From contig NZ_CP070490.1 in assembly GCF_016925635.1 (NCBI RefSeq), positions 2,858,001 through 2,922,000 of the forward strand: a stretch of DNA of 64,000 bases. The letters run 5' to 3'. Both the position numbers and the translations under genes were made by a program. The notes under the pieces were generated by a model, which saw only the letters and a program-made list of their open reading frames with translations, searched no databases and had not been told where the DNA came from. Shown piece by piece: positions 30,507 through 39,886 of this stretch. Positions within the stretch are counted from its first letter, which is position 1. The number at the start of each line of letters is the position of its first letter. The stretch comes from Lysinibacillus fusiformis (GTDB lineage: Bacteria > Bacillota > Bacilli > Bacillales_A > Planococcaceae).

Positions 30507-32174
30507 TTATTTCTCTACTTTAACCTCTTTAAGAGAGATGTTACCAAGGATGTCTGCCTTCATGTCTTTCACATAATCTTGTATTACAGAAAGGTTCGTG
30601 TAGTAGTAAATTGGAACAACTGGGAACTCAGAAACAGCAATTGATTCAGCTTGTTTTAAAAGCTCAAGGCGCTTCGCTGGATCTGCTTCTGTATTAGATT
30701 GATCTAATAATTTTTTGTATTCTGCATTTTCCCAACCTGTATCATTGTTACCGTTTGCAGCAGTGTCATACATTTCTAAGAATGTATAAGCATCGTTGTA
30801 GTCACCAACCCAGCCCATACGGCCAACTTGGTAATCTAATTGGTTAAGTTTTTCTAAATAAACTTGCCATTCAGAGTTATCTAGACTTACAGTGATACCA
30901 AGGTTTTTAGTCCAGCCCTCTTGAACGTATTGTGCGATAGCAGCGTGTGCTTCACTTGTGTTGTAAGAAAGGTTAATTTTTACATCTGCTGGGTTTGTAA
31001 TACCAAGTTCTTTCATACCTGCTTCAAGTGCTGCTTTAGCACCTTCGATATCGTTATCTTTGTAGTAACCACGGTCTTCTTCAAAGCCGTGAACAGCAGT
31101 AGGAACCATACCTAATGCAGGTTTTTGCTCACCTTTAGTAATGTTGTCAATTAAACCTTGACGATCAAGTGCTAATGCTAACGCTTTACGGATGTTAGCG
31201 TTTCCAGTGATTTTATCTTTTGTATTTAGCTTGTACCAGTAAACAGAAGCTTGGTCATTGATATTTAATGTACCATCAGCTTTAAATCCATCGATAGCAT
31301 CAAGTGCTACAGTTTGGAAAGGTGCTCCAAGGTAATCAATTTCGCCACCTTTGAACATTGTTACTGCTGTTGCTTCAGATTCAACCATACCGATATTAAC
31401 TGTGTCTAAAGCCACTTTATCAGCATCCCAGTATTCTGGGTTTTTCTTTAATACGATTGTATCGTTGTGTCTCCACTCATCTAATACGAATGGTCCGTTT
31501 GTTACAAAGTTTTCACCAGCATCTGTATACCACTCATCATTACCTTCAACTACTTTTTGGTTTAATGGTGCATATGTTTTGAATGCTGTTAATTCTAAGA
31601 AGTAAGGTGTTGGGTTTTCTAAAGTTACTACTAATGTTTTCTCATCTTCAGCTTTAACGCCTACATCATCAGCAGAACCTTCACCATTGTTGTATGCTGC
31701 AGCACCTTTAATTGAGTAAAGGATTGAAGCATATTCAGAAAGATTGTCTGGGTTTAATGCCCATTTCCAAGCGTATTCGAAGTCACTAGCTACTACTGGA
31801 TCTCCGTTTGACCATTTTGCATCACGTAATTTGAACGTGTAAGTTTTTAGGTCTTCGCTAACTTCCCAGCTCTCAGCCGCAGCTGCAACTGGACGAGCGT
31901 CTGCATCAAGTGTTGTTAATCCTTCAAAAGTATTTGTAAGAATAACACCAGAAGTTGTATCTGTTGCTAATGCAGGATGAAGTGATGGTGGCTCAGAAGC
32001 TACTACTACGTTTAATTCGCCACCTGATGAAGTTGTTTCTTCTGTAGAACCAGAATCTTTTCCTTCGTCTTTTGGTTTGCTAGACGAATCTCCTCCACCA
32101 AAGCCACATGCAGCAAGTACTAAAGAAAATACTGCAAGAACTGTTAGTAATAAAAACTTTTTGTTTTTATTCAT
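30507..32174 (-). CDS. oppA: Oligopeptide-binding lipoprotein OppA
   Basis: Family-5 solute-binding lipoprotein of 555 residues that captures oligopeptides outside the membrane. The signal peptide ends in lipobox LAAC with lipidated Cys23, followed by a Gly/Ser/Lys/Asp/Glu-rich linker. Family features include LKDAKWSNGDP-like (LRDAKWSNGDPVVASDFEYA) near residue 105-124. AGGGGGA lies about 7 bases before the ATG. It is the first gene of oppABCDF, with a sigma-A-like promoter about 50 bases upstream and about 800 bases of gene-free DNA behind it. It would be processed by LspA. Confidence 0.94.
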   Translation of the reverse strand: MNKNKKFLLLTVLAVFSLVLAACGFGGGDSSSKPKDEGKDSGSTEETTSSGGELNVVVASEPPSLHPALATDTTSGVILTNTFEGLTTLDADARPVAAAAESWEVSEDLKTYTFKLRDAKWSNGDPVVASDFEYAWKWALNPDNLSEYASILYSIKGAAAYNNGEGSADDVGVKAEDEKTLVVTLENPTPYFLELTAFKTYAPLNQKVVEGNDEWYTDAGENFVTNGPFVLDEWRHNDTIVLKKNPEYWDADKVALDTVNIGMVESEATAVTMFKGGEIDYLGAPFQTVALDAIDGFKADGTLNINDQASVYWYKLNTKDKITGNANIRKALALALDRQGLIDNITKGEQKPALGMVPTAVHGFEEDRGYYKDNDIEGAKAALEAGMKELGITNPADVKINLSYNTSEAHAAIAQYVQEGWTKNLGITVSLDNSEWQVYLEKLNQLDYQVGRMGWVGDYNDAYTFLEMYDTAANGNNDTGWENAEYKKLLDQSNTEADPAKRLELLKQAESIAVSEFPVVPIYYYTNLSVIQDYVKDMKADILGNISLKEVKVEK

Positions 32175-32222
32175 GTGAATCCCCCTTATACAATTTTTAA
32201 GCCTTTTGTGAAGCTCCTATTT

Positions 32223-32250
32223 AATATACCAAAAAAATCATTGTGTACAA
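32223..32250 (-). promoter_or_regulatory. Probable sigma-A promoter of oppABCDF
   Basis: On the minus strand TTGTAC (32245-32250), a 16-base spacer and TATATT (32223-32228). The start of transcription would be about 40 bases before the oppA ATG. Confidence 0.55.
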
Positions 32251-33040
32251 AATAAAAAAGATTCGAATTTATATAGTATTATCTGACATTTAGGAGAATA
32301 ATAAATTTTTCCGATTTATCACGCTAAAGAGACGAAGTGCATATATATTAAAAATTTGATATTTACATATTCTGAATATCAAAAATAAAGTAAAAATAAA
32401 AAAATGATTTACTATACGGAAAATTCCTATTTTTTTGATAATATTATCGATATTTGAAAAATGAATCAAAAGTCATGGATGTAATACCTTGAGGAATTTG
32501 TATAGATTTGTAGAAAATCTATGTAAAACTCAGTGAATTAGTTTCTTTTACAGGTAATTTCTTGTAAATTATGATCGCGAAACATGATTATTTTTATCTA
32601 TTAATGATATATAAGAAACTTGTTTTGTATTTTTCTAGGATTATCCAATTGTGGGGAAGGAAAAGAAAAAAATGAGCATTTGTATGAAAAAAGGTACCCA
32701 TACTAAGAAAAAAATGGATTTAGCGACAAGCTAGTTTACGAGATTAAGTTTTTTTGAAATAATTTTAGAACGAATGGTGTATACATGCATATATGCAACT
32801 CTATTCTGTTTTATTCATCAATCAAATTTTAAAAGTATTGCTTTATTATAACCAATATTTTTCCAGGTTGAGCCCTATTAATAATATTGTTTTTTTGAGG
32901 ATGTCATTTGTCTTACTGTAGAGGATTGATTATGCAAATAATTACTAAAAATCTGTTTATTAACCTAATGAAAACGTTATCAATAGCTGTTTTAAAAGAT
33001 ATTCTTCCGTATTTTAAATGGTGACATATGAAAAAAGCAC
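32251..33040. other. AT-rich gene-poor stretch upstream of oppA
   Basis: About 790 AT-rich bases. I see only a weak CodY-like palindrome (CATATTCTGAATATC, 32366-32380, 11 of 15 matches) and one short frame listed separately at 32932-33024. No RNA gene or gene remnant recognised. Confidence 0.45.
32932..33024 (+). CDS. Possible small peptide (30 residues), doubtful
   Basis: A frame of 30 codons whose ATG follows AGAGGA at 6-7 bases and whose stop is 17 bases before a strong bidirectional terminator. The product (starts MQIITKNLFINLMK, ends ILPYFKW) would be hydrophobic and net positive, with no signal-peptide cleavage site, reminiscent of short membrane-active peptides. No clear promoter is visible. 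It could be chance in an AT-rich spacer. Confidence 0.25.
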   Translation: MQIITKNLFINLMKTLSIAVLKDILPYFKW

Positions 33041-33083
33041 AAAAAACAGTGCATTCACGTATATAAAATGCACTGTTTTTTTA
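33041..33083. terminator. Bidirectional terminator after the chemoreceptor gene
   Basis: AACAGTGCATT (33045-33055) pairs with AATGCACTGTT (33067-33077), with an A-run before and T-run after, so it can stop transcription from both sides. It ends the chemoreceptor transcript on the minus strand. Confidence 0.9.
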
Positions 33084-33084
33084 T

Positions 33085-34770
33085 TTAAAGTTTAAATTGA
33101 TTGATTTGATTCTGTAAATCTAAGGACTTTTCGCTTAGATCTGCTGCAACTTGGTTTACTTGTTGCACTGTTATAGACTGCTCTCTAGTTGCTGAAGCTA
33201 CAATTTTTGTATTATCCGCGCTAGTTGAAGCACCATGAGCAATTTCTGCAACAGAGGCGGCAACTTGTTCTGCGCTAGCTGAAATTTCTTCAGAGGTAGC
33301 TGATATATCTTCTATTTGATCTGTCATCGTATTAATCGCTTTGACAATTCCTTCAAAGGCTTGTCCTGCATGTCCGATGATTTTTACGCCCTCTGTAACA
33401 GAGTGAAGGCCATCAAAAACAGCTTTTTCAACATTGTGTGTATCTTGTTGTATATCCAACGTTAAGGCAACGATTTGGTTGGCTGATTGTTTGGATTCCT
33501 CAGCTAACTTACGGACCTCGTCTGCTACAACCGCAAATCCTTTACCATGCTCACCAGCTCTAGCTGCTTCAATAGCTGCATTGAGTGCCAATAAATTCGT
33601 TTGATCGGTTATGGCTGTAATGACAGCTGTGATTTGACTAATTTCATCTGATTGCTTACTCAATTTTTGGACAAGGTTATTAATCATTTGTGTTGACTCA
33701 TGGATCACATTCATTTGTTGCTGAGCTTCTTCTACTGTCACATTACCATTTGTCGCTAATTCAGAAGTTGTTATAGCATTCTGATGCAGTTGTTGAGTTG
33801 CTTCTGCTATACGTTGTACACCTACAGCTGTTTCATCCATTGCGTGTGCACTTTCGTTAGCTGCACTTGTAGCTGCTACTGCAGCGTCAGCTGTTTCATT
33901 AATCCGAATTGTTATTTCGTCAGCAGTGGCAGTAATTTCTTCAGTTGAGGCAGAAAGTTCCTCTACAGAAGCTGTTAAGTGCTCTGCATTGTCCTGTATA
34001 TGCGTTAATAAATTTTTCAGATTTCCCTTCATGGCATTAAAAGCTGCTGAAAGCTGACCAATTTCATCTTTTGAATGATGGGTAATATCTGGATGAATTA
34101 ATTCACCATTAGCTACATGGTTTGCTGCCAGAACGACAGATTTTAAAGGGCGTGAGATTGTCCGTTGTATATAGAAAATAAGGAAAATACCTAGAGCGAT
34201 ACCAATGATGATCGCAATTATGGAAATAATTTGAGAATTAAACACGGCCTGTTTAGATTCTTTTGTCACAATGTCTAGTTGTTCCTTTTGATAGCTTCCA
34301 ATTTTATCGGATACATCTTGTATACCTTTATTCGCTTGTTGCACGTCGCCATTCACCTTTTGCAAAGCACCTTCTAGATTACCAGCTTCAAATAGAGCTA
34401 TTGCTTCAGTTGCTGCCTTGTTAAAAGTATCATTATGAATTTTTAATTCCTGTGCATATGTTTCCATTTCAGCTGAATTCGATTTTTCTATGATTTCTTC
34501 TACATGTGTGTCGAGCATATTTGCATATTTTGAGAAACTCTCTTTGTTAGCAGGTTTGTCTTCGATGATGATGGCACGAATGAAAAGACCTTGCATGGCC
34601 ATTTCAAATTGAATATCATCTGCTAATTCTACAAGGGCAACATGTCCTTCTAAAGCATTTTCAATCTTTTTTTCAATGTTTGAAAATAACAGGAACATAA
34701 TAAACAATGAAATGATTAGTGTGAGAATAATTGCAAAGAAACCAAAGCTTAATTTTTTACCTACAGACAT
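33085..34770 (-). CDS. Methyl-accepting chemotaxis protein
   Basis: Transmembrane chemoreceptor of 561 residues. Order: a first membrane helix (about residues 8-29), an extracellular helical sensor of about 155 residues resembling the four-helix-bundle type, a second helix (about 185-205), a HAMP domain ([19 protein letters not shown] onward), and a long cytoplasmic coiled-coil signalling domain with the invariant tip [18 protein letters not shown] and [15 protein letters not shown]. Ligand unknown. It is a single-gene unit with its own terminator. Adjacent peptide transporters make peptide sensing conceivable, but that is only a guess from position. Confidence 0.93.
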   Translation of the reverse strand: MSVGKKLSFGFFAIILTLIISLFIMFLLFSNIEKKIENALEGHVALVELADDIQFEMAMQGLFIRAIIIEDKPANKESFSKYANMLDTHVEEIIEKSNSAEMETYAQELKIHNDTFNKAATEAIALFEAGNLEGALQKVNGDVQQANKGIQDVSDKIGSYQKEQLDIVTKESKQAVFNSQIISIIAIIIGIALGIFLIFYIQRTISRPLKSVVLAANHVANGELIHPDITHHSKDEIGQLSAAFNAMKGNLKNLLTHIQDNAEHLTASVEELSASTEEITATADEITIRINETADAAVAATSAANESAHAMDETAVGVQRIAEATQQLHQNAITTSELATNGNVTVEEAQQQMNVIHESTQMINNLVQKLSKQSDEISQITAVITAITDQTNLLALNAAIEAARAGEHGKGFAVVADEVRKLAEESKQSANQIVALTLDIQQDTHNVEKAVFDGLHSVTEGVKIIGHAGQAFEGIVKAINTMTDQIEDISATSEEISASAEQVAASVAEIAHGASTSADNTKIVASATREQSITVQQVNQVAADLSEKSLDLQNQINQFKL

Positions 34771-34817
34771 AGAGATACGCCCTTTCCTAAATGCTCTACA
34801 AAAATTTTTATACTTTA

Positions 34818-34846
34818 ATTTAGCGTTTCAGAGTAGTAGAAGTCAA
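34818..34846 (-). promoter_or_regulatory. Possible sigma-A promoter of the chemoreceptor gene
   Basis: On the minus strand TTGACT (34841-34846), 17-base spacer, CTAAAT (34818-34823). The -10 is imperfect. I did not find a sigma-D-type (motility) promoter. Confidence 0.4.
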
Positions 34847-34982
34847 TATTCGTTGAAGGAAACAGTGCAGATTATTCATATGTTTTTATAATGTTATTAT
34901 AATAAGGAAGATTGTCTGTAAAAATCAATCAAGATAAGGCTGTTTTCATCGTTTTATAGTACGGATTACGTGTTCTCGCTAT

Positions 34983-35020
34983 AAAAAAGAAGAAACCGAT
35001 ACAATTTGTATCGATTTCTT
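34983..35020 (-). terminator. Terminator of rqcH
   Basis: AAGAAACCGATACAA (34990-35004) and TTGTATCGATTTCTT (35006-35020) pair with one mismatch; on the minus strand the stem is followed by a T-run. It begins just after the rqcH stop. Confidence 0.88.
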
Positions 35021-35023
35021 CCT

Positions 35024-36721
35024 TTATGACTGTTTCTTTAACTGTAAAATGACTGCCTCATCAGGGTCAATATACAGTGTCTTTTGTTCAAAATAGATGA
35101 CGAAACCAGGTTTGGCTCCATTTGGCTTTTTGACCTGTCGTATTTCGGTATAATCCACAGGCACAGAAGAGGATTCTCTGGCCTTAGAAAAATAGGCGGC
35201 TAGTGTGGCAGCTTCTCGCAATGTCGTTTCATCTGGCTCACTTGAATGAATGACAACATGAGATCCAGGGATATCCTTTGTGTGTAACCAAATATCAGTC
35301 CGTTTTGCTAGTTTAAATGTCAGCATGTCATTTTGCTTATTGTTTTTTCCAACAGAAATTGTAACACCTGTGGAAGAAACATAGCGTTCTGGTTCAGGTT
35401 TCACTTGCTTTTTCTTTTTCTTCGCATGACGTAGTTTTAAGTAACCTTGCTCTGCTAGCTCTTCACGAATTTCCTCAATATCACCAGGAGAAGCCTGTTG
35501 AACTTGCTGTGCTAGCATTTCGAAGTAGGCAATTTCTTCTGTCGTTTTTTCTAGCTGCTCTTGAACCATAACCAAGGCATTCTTTGCTTTTGTATATTTT
35601 GTGTAATAGCTTTGGGCATTTTCAATCGGTGTTTTACGTTCGCTTACGGGAATCGTTAGCTCTTCGCCAGTTTCACTATAGTAATTTGTAACGGTTACTT
35701 CCTTGACTCCTTTTTCAAAGACATAAATATTCGCCATTAATAGCTCACCGTATAGCTGGAATTGATCGAGCTTGGATGCACGCTCATAGTCTTTGGTTAG
35801 CTTTTTTGTTTTTAAAGCTAGTTTATCAATTTCATTTTGTAGCCAACGCTCTAAATCTCCAGCTTGTTGTTTCACACGATCTCGCTCTGCACGTGCAAAG
35901 AATACACGATCAAGAAGCTCATGGACATTGGGATAAATTGTTATATCCCCTCCGTGCAAGTGCGTTAACTCGATTGGGGAGAAGTACGTTTTATGATTGA
36001 AGAGTACGTACATAGGTTTCAACCCACCGTTCGCGAAGGAGGTCATAAAATCCTTGAAGCATGCTAGCGTATTTGATGTTGTCTTCATTCGATACAATAA
36101 TTCTTCCGCGTGAAGAGGTGAAAAACCAGCTAACTGTTGTACTACCTCTTTTGAGGTTTTTGCTTCAGCGAAAAATGTTGTTAGCTCTTCATCTGTTGCA
36201 GTTAAAGGATTCCACTTATTTTGTACGGGTGGCGCAATATAAGGTTGACCTGGTAACACGGTACGGAAGCTATTGACTGAAGGAGGTAGATGTTTTAAAC
36301 TGTCAATAATTTTCCCCTGCTCTTGATCAATCAACAGTAGATTACTATGTCTACCCATAATTTCAGCATGTATTTCCCTTACAATCGGATCACCAATTTC
36401 ATTTTTACTTTCAATTTCTACTATTATAATGCGATCAAAATCACGCTGTTTTATAGAAGCAATAAAACCGCCCTCGATATGTTTCCGCAAAAGCATACAA
36501 AACATTGGGGGCTCAGCTGGATTTTCAATCGTATGCTCAGTTATGTGAACGCGTGCATAAGAAGAGTGGATAGAAAACAGTAATTTATGATTTTTTCCGT
36601 TTGCACGGACATGTAATATAACTTCTTGTGCATTGGGTTGATGTATTTTTGTAATCCGACCAGTGACCAGCTGTTGTAGGTCGGCAGTTATTGAATAAGT
36701 AAATAAGCCATCAAATGCCAT
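35024..36721 (-). CDS. rqcH: Ribosome quality control protein RqcH (NFACT/Rqc2 family)
   Basis: Binds stalled 50S subunits carrying peptidyl-tRNA and promotes alanine tailing of the nascent chain for degradation; older annotations call it fibronectin-binding. From the ATG at 36721 (AAGAGGA upstream) it has 565 residues starting MAFDGLFTY, close to YloA of B. subtilis. An extra upstream in-frame stretch to 36790 has no good ribosome site. Visible are the NFACT-N domain with the DR motif (RDFDRIIIVE), central coiled coils (about residues 280-440), a Lys-rich patch KKKKKQ, and the NFACT-R domain (DIWLHTKDIPGSHVVI). It is divergent from yicC. Confidence 0.94.
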   Translation of the reverse strand: MAFDGLFTYSITADLQQLVTGRITKIHQPNAQEVILHVRANGKNHKLLFSIHSSYARVHITEHTIENPAEPPMFCMLLRKHIEGGFIASIKQRDFDRIIIVEIESKNEIGDPIVREIHAEIMGRHSNLLLIDQEQGKIIDSLKHLPPSVNSFRTVLPGQPYIAPPVQNKWNPLTATDEELTTFFAEAKTSKEVVQQLAGFSPLHAEELLYRMKTTSNTLACFKDFMTSFANGGLKPMYVLFNHKTYFSPIELTHLHGGDITIYPNVHELLDRVFFARAERDRVKQQAGDLERWLQNEIDKLALKTKKLTKDYERASKLDQFQLYGELLMANIYVFEKGVKEVTVTNYYSETGEELTIPVSERKTPIENAQSYYTKYTKAKNALVMVQEQLEKTTEEIAYFEMLAQQVQQASPGDIEEIREELAEQGYLKLRHAKKKKKQVKPEPERYVSSTGVTISVGKNNKQNDMLTFKLAKRTDIWLHTKDIPGSHVVIHSSEPDETTLREAATLAAYFSKARESSSVPVDYTEIRQVKKPNGAKPGFVIYFEQKTLYIDPDEAVILQLKKQS

Positions 36722-36940
36722 ATGAATTCCTCTTTCCAACGATAGCAAGCATCTTGGTACTTTCCTATTTTTTTCTTGTTGCATTTGCATTCACTCTTTT
36801 CAAGCTTCTGCTAATACACGTTTTGTATGTTTATCATAGCATTTTTTAGGTGAATATTAAAATATAGCTTCAGTTGTGGTAGAATTAGCTTTTACTTTAT
36901 CCAAATTTTTTTGGAGAGTCGTCATAATCGACAAAGCTTA

Positions 36941-36949
36941 TGTTATAAT
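36941..36949 (+). promoter_or_regulatory. Extended -10 promoter element before yicC
   Basis: TGTTATAAT gives a consensus TATAAT (36944-36949) with an upstream TG. No good -35 box is seen at 17 bases, as is common for extended -10 promoters. It would start the yicC-gmk-rpoZ transcript. Confidence 0.5.
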
Positions 36950-36982
36950 AATTCCAGTATGCAAAGAAAGGTGTGACGAACC

Positions 36983-37858
36983 TTGGTGCGTAGTATGACT
37001 GGTTTTGGCAGAGGTGTCACAACAACTAGAGACTTTCAATTAACCGTGGAAATGCGCTCGGTCAACCATCGATTTTTAGAAATTAACGCAAAATTTCCGA
37101 AAGAATGGCTTGAAGCAGAAATTTTTGCAAAGAAACTAATTTCTCAAGCTTTGTCACGCGGCAAAATTGATGTGATGGTATATGTGAAGGACTTAGAGAA
37201 CGTAGAGCAATCTATTGAGATTAATTGGTCATTAATTGAAGCGTATCGTAAGGCAAAAGAGCAGTTAGCAAGTAAAGTACCACTTGAAGAAAAATGGACG
37301 ATGCAAGAGCTTTTATCGTTAGAGCAGGCACTTGTACAGCAAAAACCACAGCTTACACCAGAGGATTTGCTCAGTGCTGTTGAACAAGCGATTTCACAAG
37401 CGATTGAACAGCTCATACAAATGCGTGAGCGTGAAGGGCAAGAATTGCAAGAAGTTGTTGTACAATATAAAGAACAGTTGATAGAGCAAGTAAATCAGAT
37501 TCGCTTGTGTTCCTCTCTTGCTGTTGAAAAATATCGTACACGATTAATAGAGCGAATTACTGAAATTGCAAATGGCACTTTGCTAGAAGATCGTTTACTA
37601 GCGGAAGTAGCGATTTTTGCAGAACGAGTAGACATCTCCGAAGAATTAGACAGATTAGATAGTCACTTCAACCAACTGGAGGAAACATTACTTGAAACGA
37701 TTTCCGTTGGACGTAAATTAGACTTTTTAATGCAGGAAATACATCGCGAGATCAATACGATTGGTTCGAAAAATCAATCTACAGAAGCAGCAGTAGCTGT
37801 TGTTCAGGCGAAAACAATTTTAGAAAAGATGCGTGAGCAAGTGCAAAACATCGAATAA
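36983..37858 (+). CDS. yicC: YicC/YloC family endoribonuclease
   Basis: A 291-residue member of the YicC family, shown in E. coli and B. subtilis relatives to have endoribonuclease activity. The N-terminus MVRSMTGFGRG and the C-terminal segment GRKLDFLMQEIHREINTIGSKN are family signatures, with a helical, Glu-rich middle. The best start is TTG at 36983, giving MVRSMTG as in relatives, with AAAGGTG about 10 bases upstream; GTG at 36986 or ATG at 36995 are alternatives. In B. subtilis remA lies between this gene and gmk; here only 43 bases do. Confidence 0.9.
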   Translation: MVRSMTGFGRGVTTTRDFQLTVEMRSVNHRFLEINAKFPKEWLEAEIFAKKLISQALSRGKIDVMVYVKDLENVEQSIEINWSLIEAYRKAKEQLASKVPLEEKWTMQELLSLEQALVQQKPQLTPEDLLSAVEQAISQAIEQLIQMREREGQELQEVVVQYKEQLIEQVNQIRLCSSLAVEKYRTRLIERITEIANGTLLEDRLLAEVAIFAERVDISEELDRLDSHFNQLEETLLETISVGRKLDFLMQEIHREINTIGSKNQSTEAAVAVVQAKTILEKMREQVQNIE

Positions 37859-37901
37859 CTTGCACGTGTCTGTTATAAATTAAGGGAGATATAGAGAATA
37901 A

Positions 37902-38519
<618 letters not shown>

Positions 38520-38523
38520 AACA

Positions 38524-38751
38524 ATGTTATACCCATCAGTAGACGCCTTAAAAAAAGAAATCGATTCAAAATATTCATTAGTGAGCCTTGCTTCTAAACG
38601 TGCTCGCCAAATGCAAGAAGAGCAAGACACAGAACGCTTACACAAATATGTTTCCTATAAATATGTAGGGAAAGCACTTGAAGAAGTAGCGGCAGGTGTA
38701 CTTACGAAAGTATCACAGGATGAGTCAGCTGTGTACGAGGACGAAATCTAA
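38524..38751 (+). CDS. rpoZ: DNA-directed RNA polymerase subunit omega
   Basis: Small 75-residue RNA polymerase subunit that aids assembly of the beta' subunit. The N-terminal MLYPSVDALKKEIDSKYSLV and the SKRARQMQ segment match Firmicute omega. GAGAGGAG lies 9 bases before the ATG. It follows gmk in the same operon. The next gene, coaBC, is 130 bases on, with two hairpins between. Confidence 0.95.
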   Translation: MLYPSVDALKKEIDSKYSLVSLASKRARQMQEEQDTERLHKYVSYKYVGKALEEVAAGVLTKVSQDESAVYEDEI

Positions 38752-38754
38752 CAT

Positions 38755-38856
38755 CATGTAAAGTGCTTTGCTTTACATGCATGCTAGTCTAGTTAGCAGT
38801 AGATTTTGATTATACAGAATGCCGAAAGCTCCCAGGGAATCCTTCTTTGGGAGCTT
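38755..38856 (+). other. Two hairpins between rpoZ and coaBC
   Basis: CATGTAAAG (38755-38763) pairs with CTTTACATG (38771-38779). AAGCTCCCA (38826-38834) pairs with TGGGAGCTT (38848-38856), a 9-base perfect stem. Neither has a proper T-run; partial termination or RNA processing between rpoZ and coaBC is possible. Confidence 0.55.
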
Positions 38857-38881
38857 ATCATTTGAAAGGACGACACCTAGC

Positions 38882-39886
38882 ATGAATAAAAATATTTTAC
38901 TATGTGTTTCAGGCGGAATTGCCGTATATAAGGCTGTTGCGCTCGTTAGCAAGCTTTCACAGGCAGGGGCCAACGTAAAAGTCATCATGACGGCCTCTGC
39001 TAGACAGTTTGTGAATCCATTAAGTTTTCAAGTGATGTCCAAAAATGATGTTTATTTTGACACATTTGATGAAAAAAATTCAAGTGTGATTGCTCATATA
39101 GACTTAGCAGACTGGGCCGATTTAATTTTAGTGGCGCCCGCTACGGCAAATATGATTGGCAAAATGGCCAATGGTATCGCAGATGATATGGTTACAACAA
39201 CCCTGCTTGCTACGACAGCACCTGTATGGATTGCACCGGCTATGAATGTACACATGTACGATCATCCAGCAGTAAAACGTAATTTGGATAGGCTATCAGC
39301 TGATGGTTACAAATTTATTGAGCCTTCAGAGGGGTTTTTAGCATGTGGCTATGTCGGGAAGGGACGTCTAGAGGAGCCTGAAAAAATTTCTGCACTTGTT
39401 CAAGATTTTTTTTCAGGAAAAACAAAACCATTAACAGGTAAAACAGTATTAGTGACAGCAGGTGCCCTGCATATACCGTTGGATGAGCAGCATATGATCT
39501 GCCCACAGGCAAATGGATCTATAGGACGAGCTTTAGCGCATGAGGCAAGGTTGCTTGGCGCACATGTAATTGAAATAGAAAATAGCAATTTGTTTGATGT
39601 TATTCAACAACTTGAAGCCTATAAAATCCAATATCCCCAAGCATTATTGATCCATGCAGCAAATGTGCCGACGATCGAGGAAGCGCCGATCATTTCTGTA
39701 GAAGGAATAAAAGCGATCACTTTTGGACAAAGAGTGCAAGGCACACCAATGCTTAACATATTTTCTGAGAGATGGATTGATTTTAGTGAAAAAGCGCAGC
39801 TAAACGGACAATTTTTGGCTACAATTAACCCACAGCTTTTTGCTCAAACAGTATGGGCTTATATTATAAAAGGTGAGGAGCAATGA
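38882..39886 (+). CDS. coaBC: Phosphopantothenoylcysteine decarboxylase CoaC with a reduced CoaB-like half
   Basis: Coenzyme A synthesis gene in the position of B. subtilis coaBC. From the ATG at 38882 it has 334 residues, against about 400 for normal CoaBC. The CoaC half (1-180) is intact: GGIAVYKA flavin site, catalytic His in AHIDLADWAD, PAMNVHMYDHP and GFLACGYVGKGRLEEP. The CoaB half is about 150 instead of about 215 residues. It starts VLVTAG, but the nucleotide-binding NxSSGKMG is QANGSIG, and I find no KIKK motif or later CoaB motifs. CoaB ligase activity is therefore doubtful. It overlaps priA by ATGA. An in-frame extension upstream to 38819 is unlikely, since it reads through a hairpin. 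Confidence 0.8.
   Translation: MNKNILLCVSGGIAVYKAVALVSKLSQAGANVKVIMTASARQFVNPLSFQVMSKNDVYFDTFDEKNSSVIAHIDLADWADLILVAPATANMIGKMANGIADDMVTTTLLATTAPVWIAPAMNVHMYDHPAVKRNLDRLSADGYKFIEPSEGFLACGYVGKGRLEEPEKISALVQDFFSGKTKPLTGKTVLVTAGALHIPLDEQHMICPQANGSIGRALAHEARLLGAHVIEIENSNLFDVIQQLEAYKIQYPQALLIHAANVPTIEEAPIISVEGIKAITFGQRVQGTPMLNIFSERWIDFSEKAQLNGQFLATINPQLFAQTVWAYIIKGEEQ

Noticed and set aside
32662..32740. Short plus-strand frame of 20 codons starting at the ATG after GGGGAAGG
   Set aside because: Very short, lysine-rich from A-rich DNA, with the ribosome site too far away; likely chance.
33085..34770. Reading the chemoreceptor as a possible peptide sensor
   Set aside because: Only its neighbourhood suggests this; the sensor domain gives no ligand hint.
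36722..36790. In-frame N-terminal extension of rqcH
   Set aside because: The family starts MAFDG, which has its own ribosome site; the extension has none and is hydrophilic, unlike relatives.
38819..38881. In-frame N-terminal extension of coaBC
   Set aside because: It reads through a 9-base hairpin, has no ribosome site, and the family begins at MNKNILLCVSGG.
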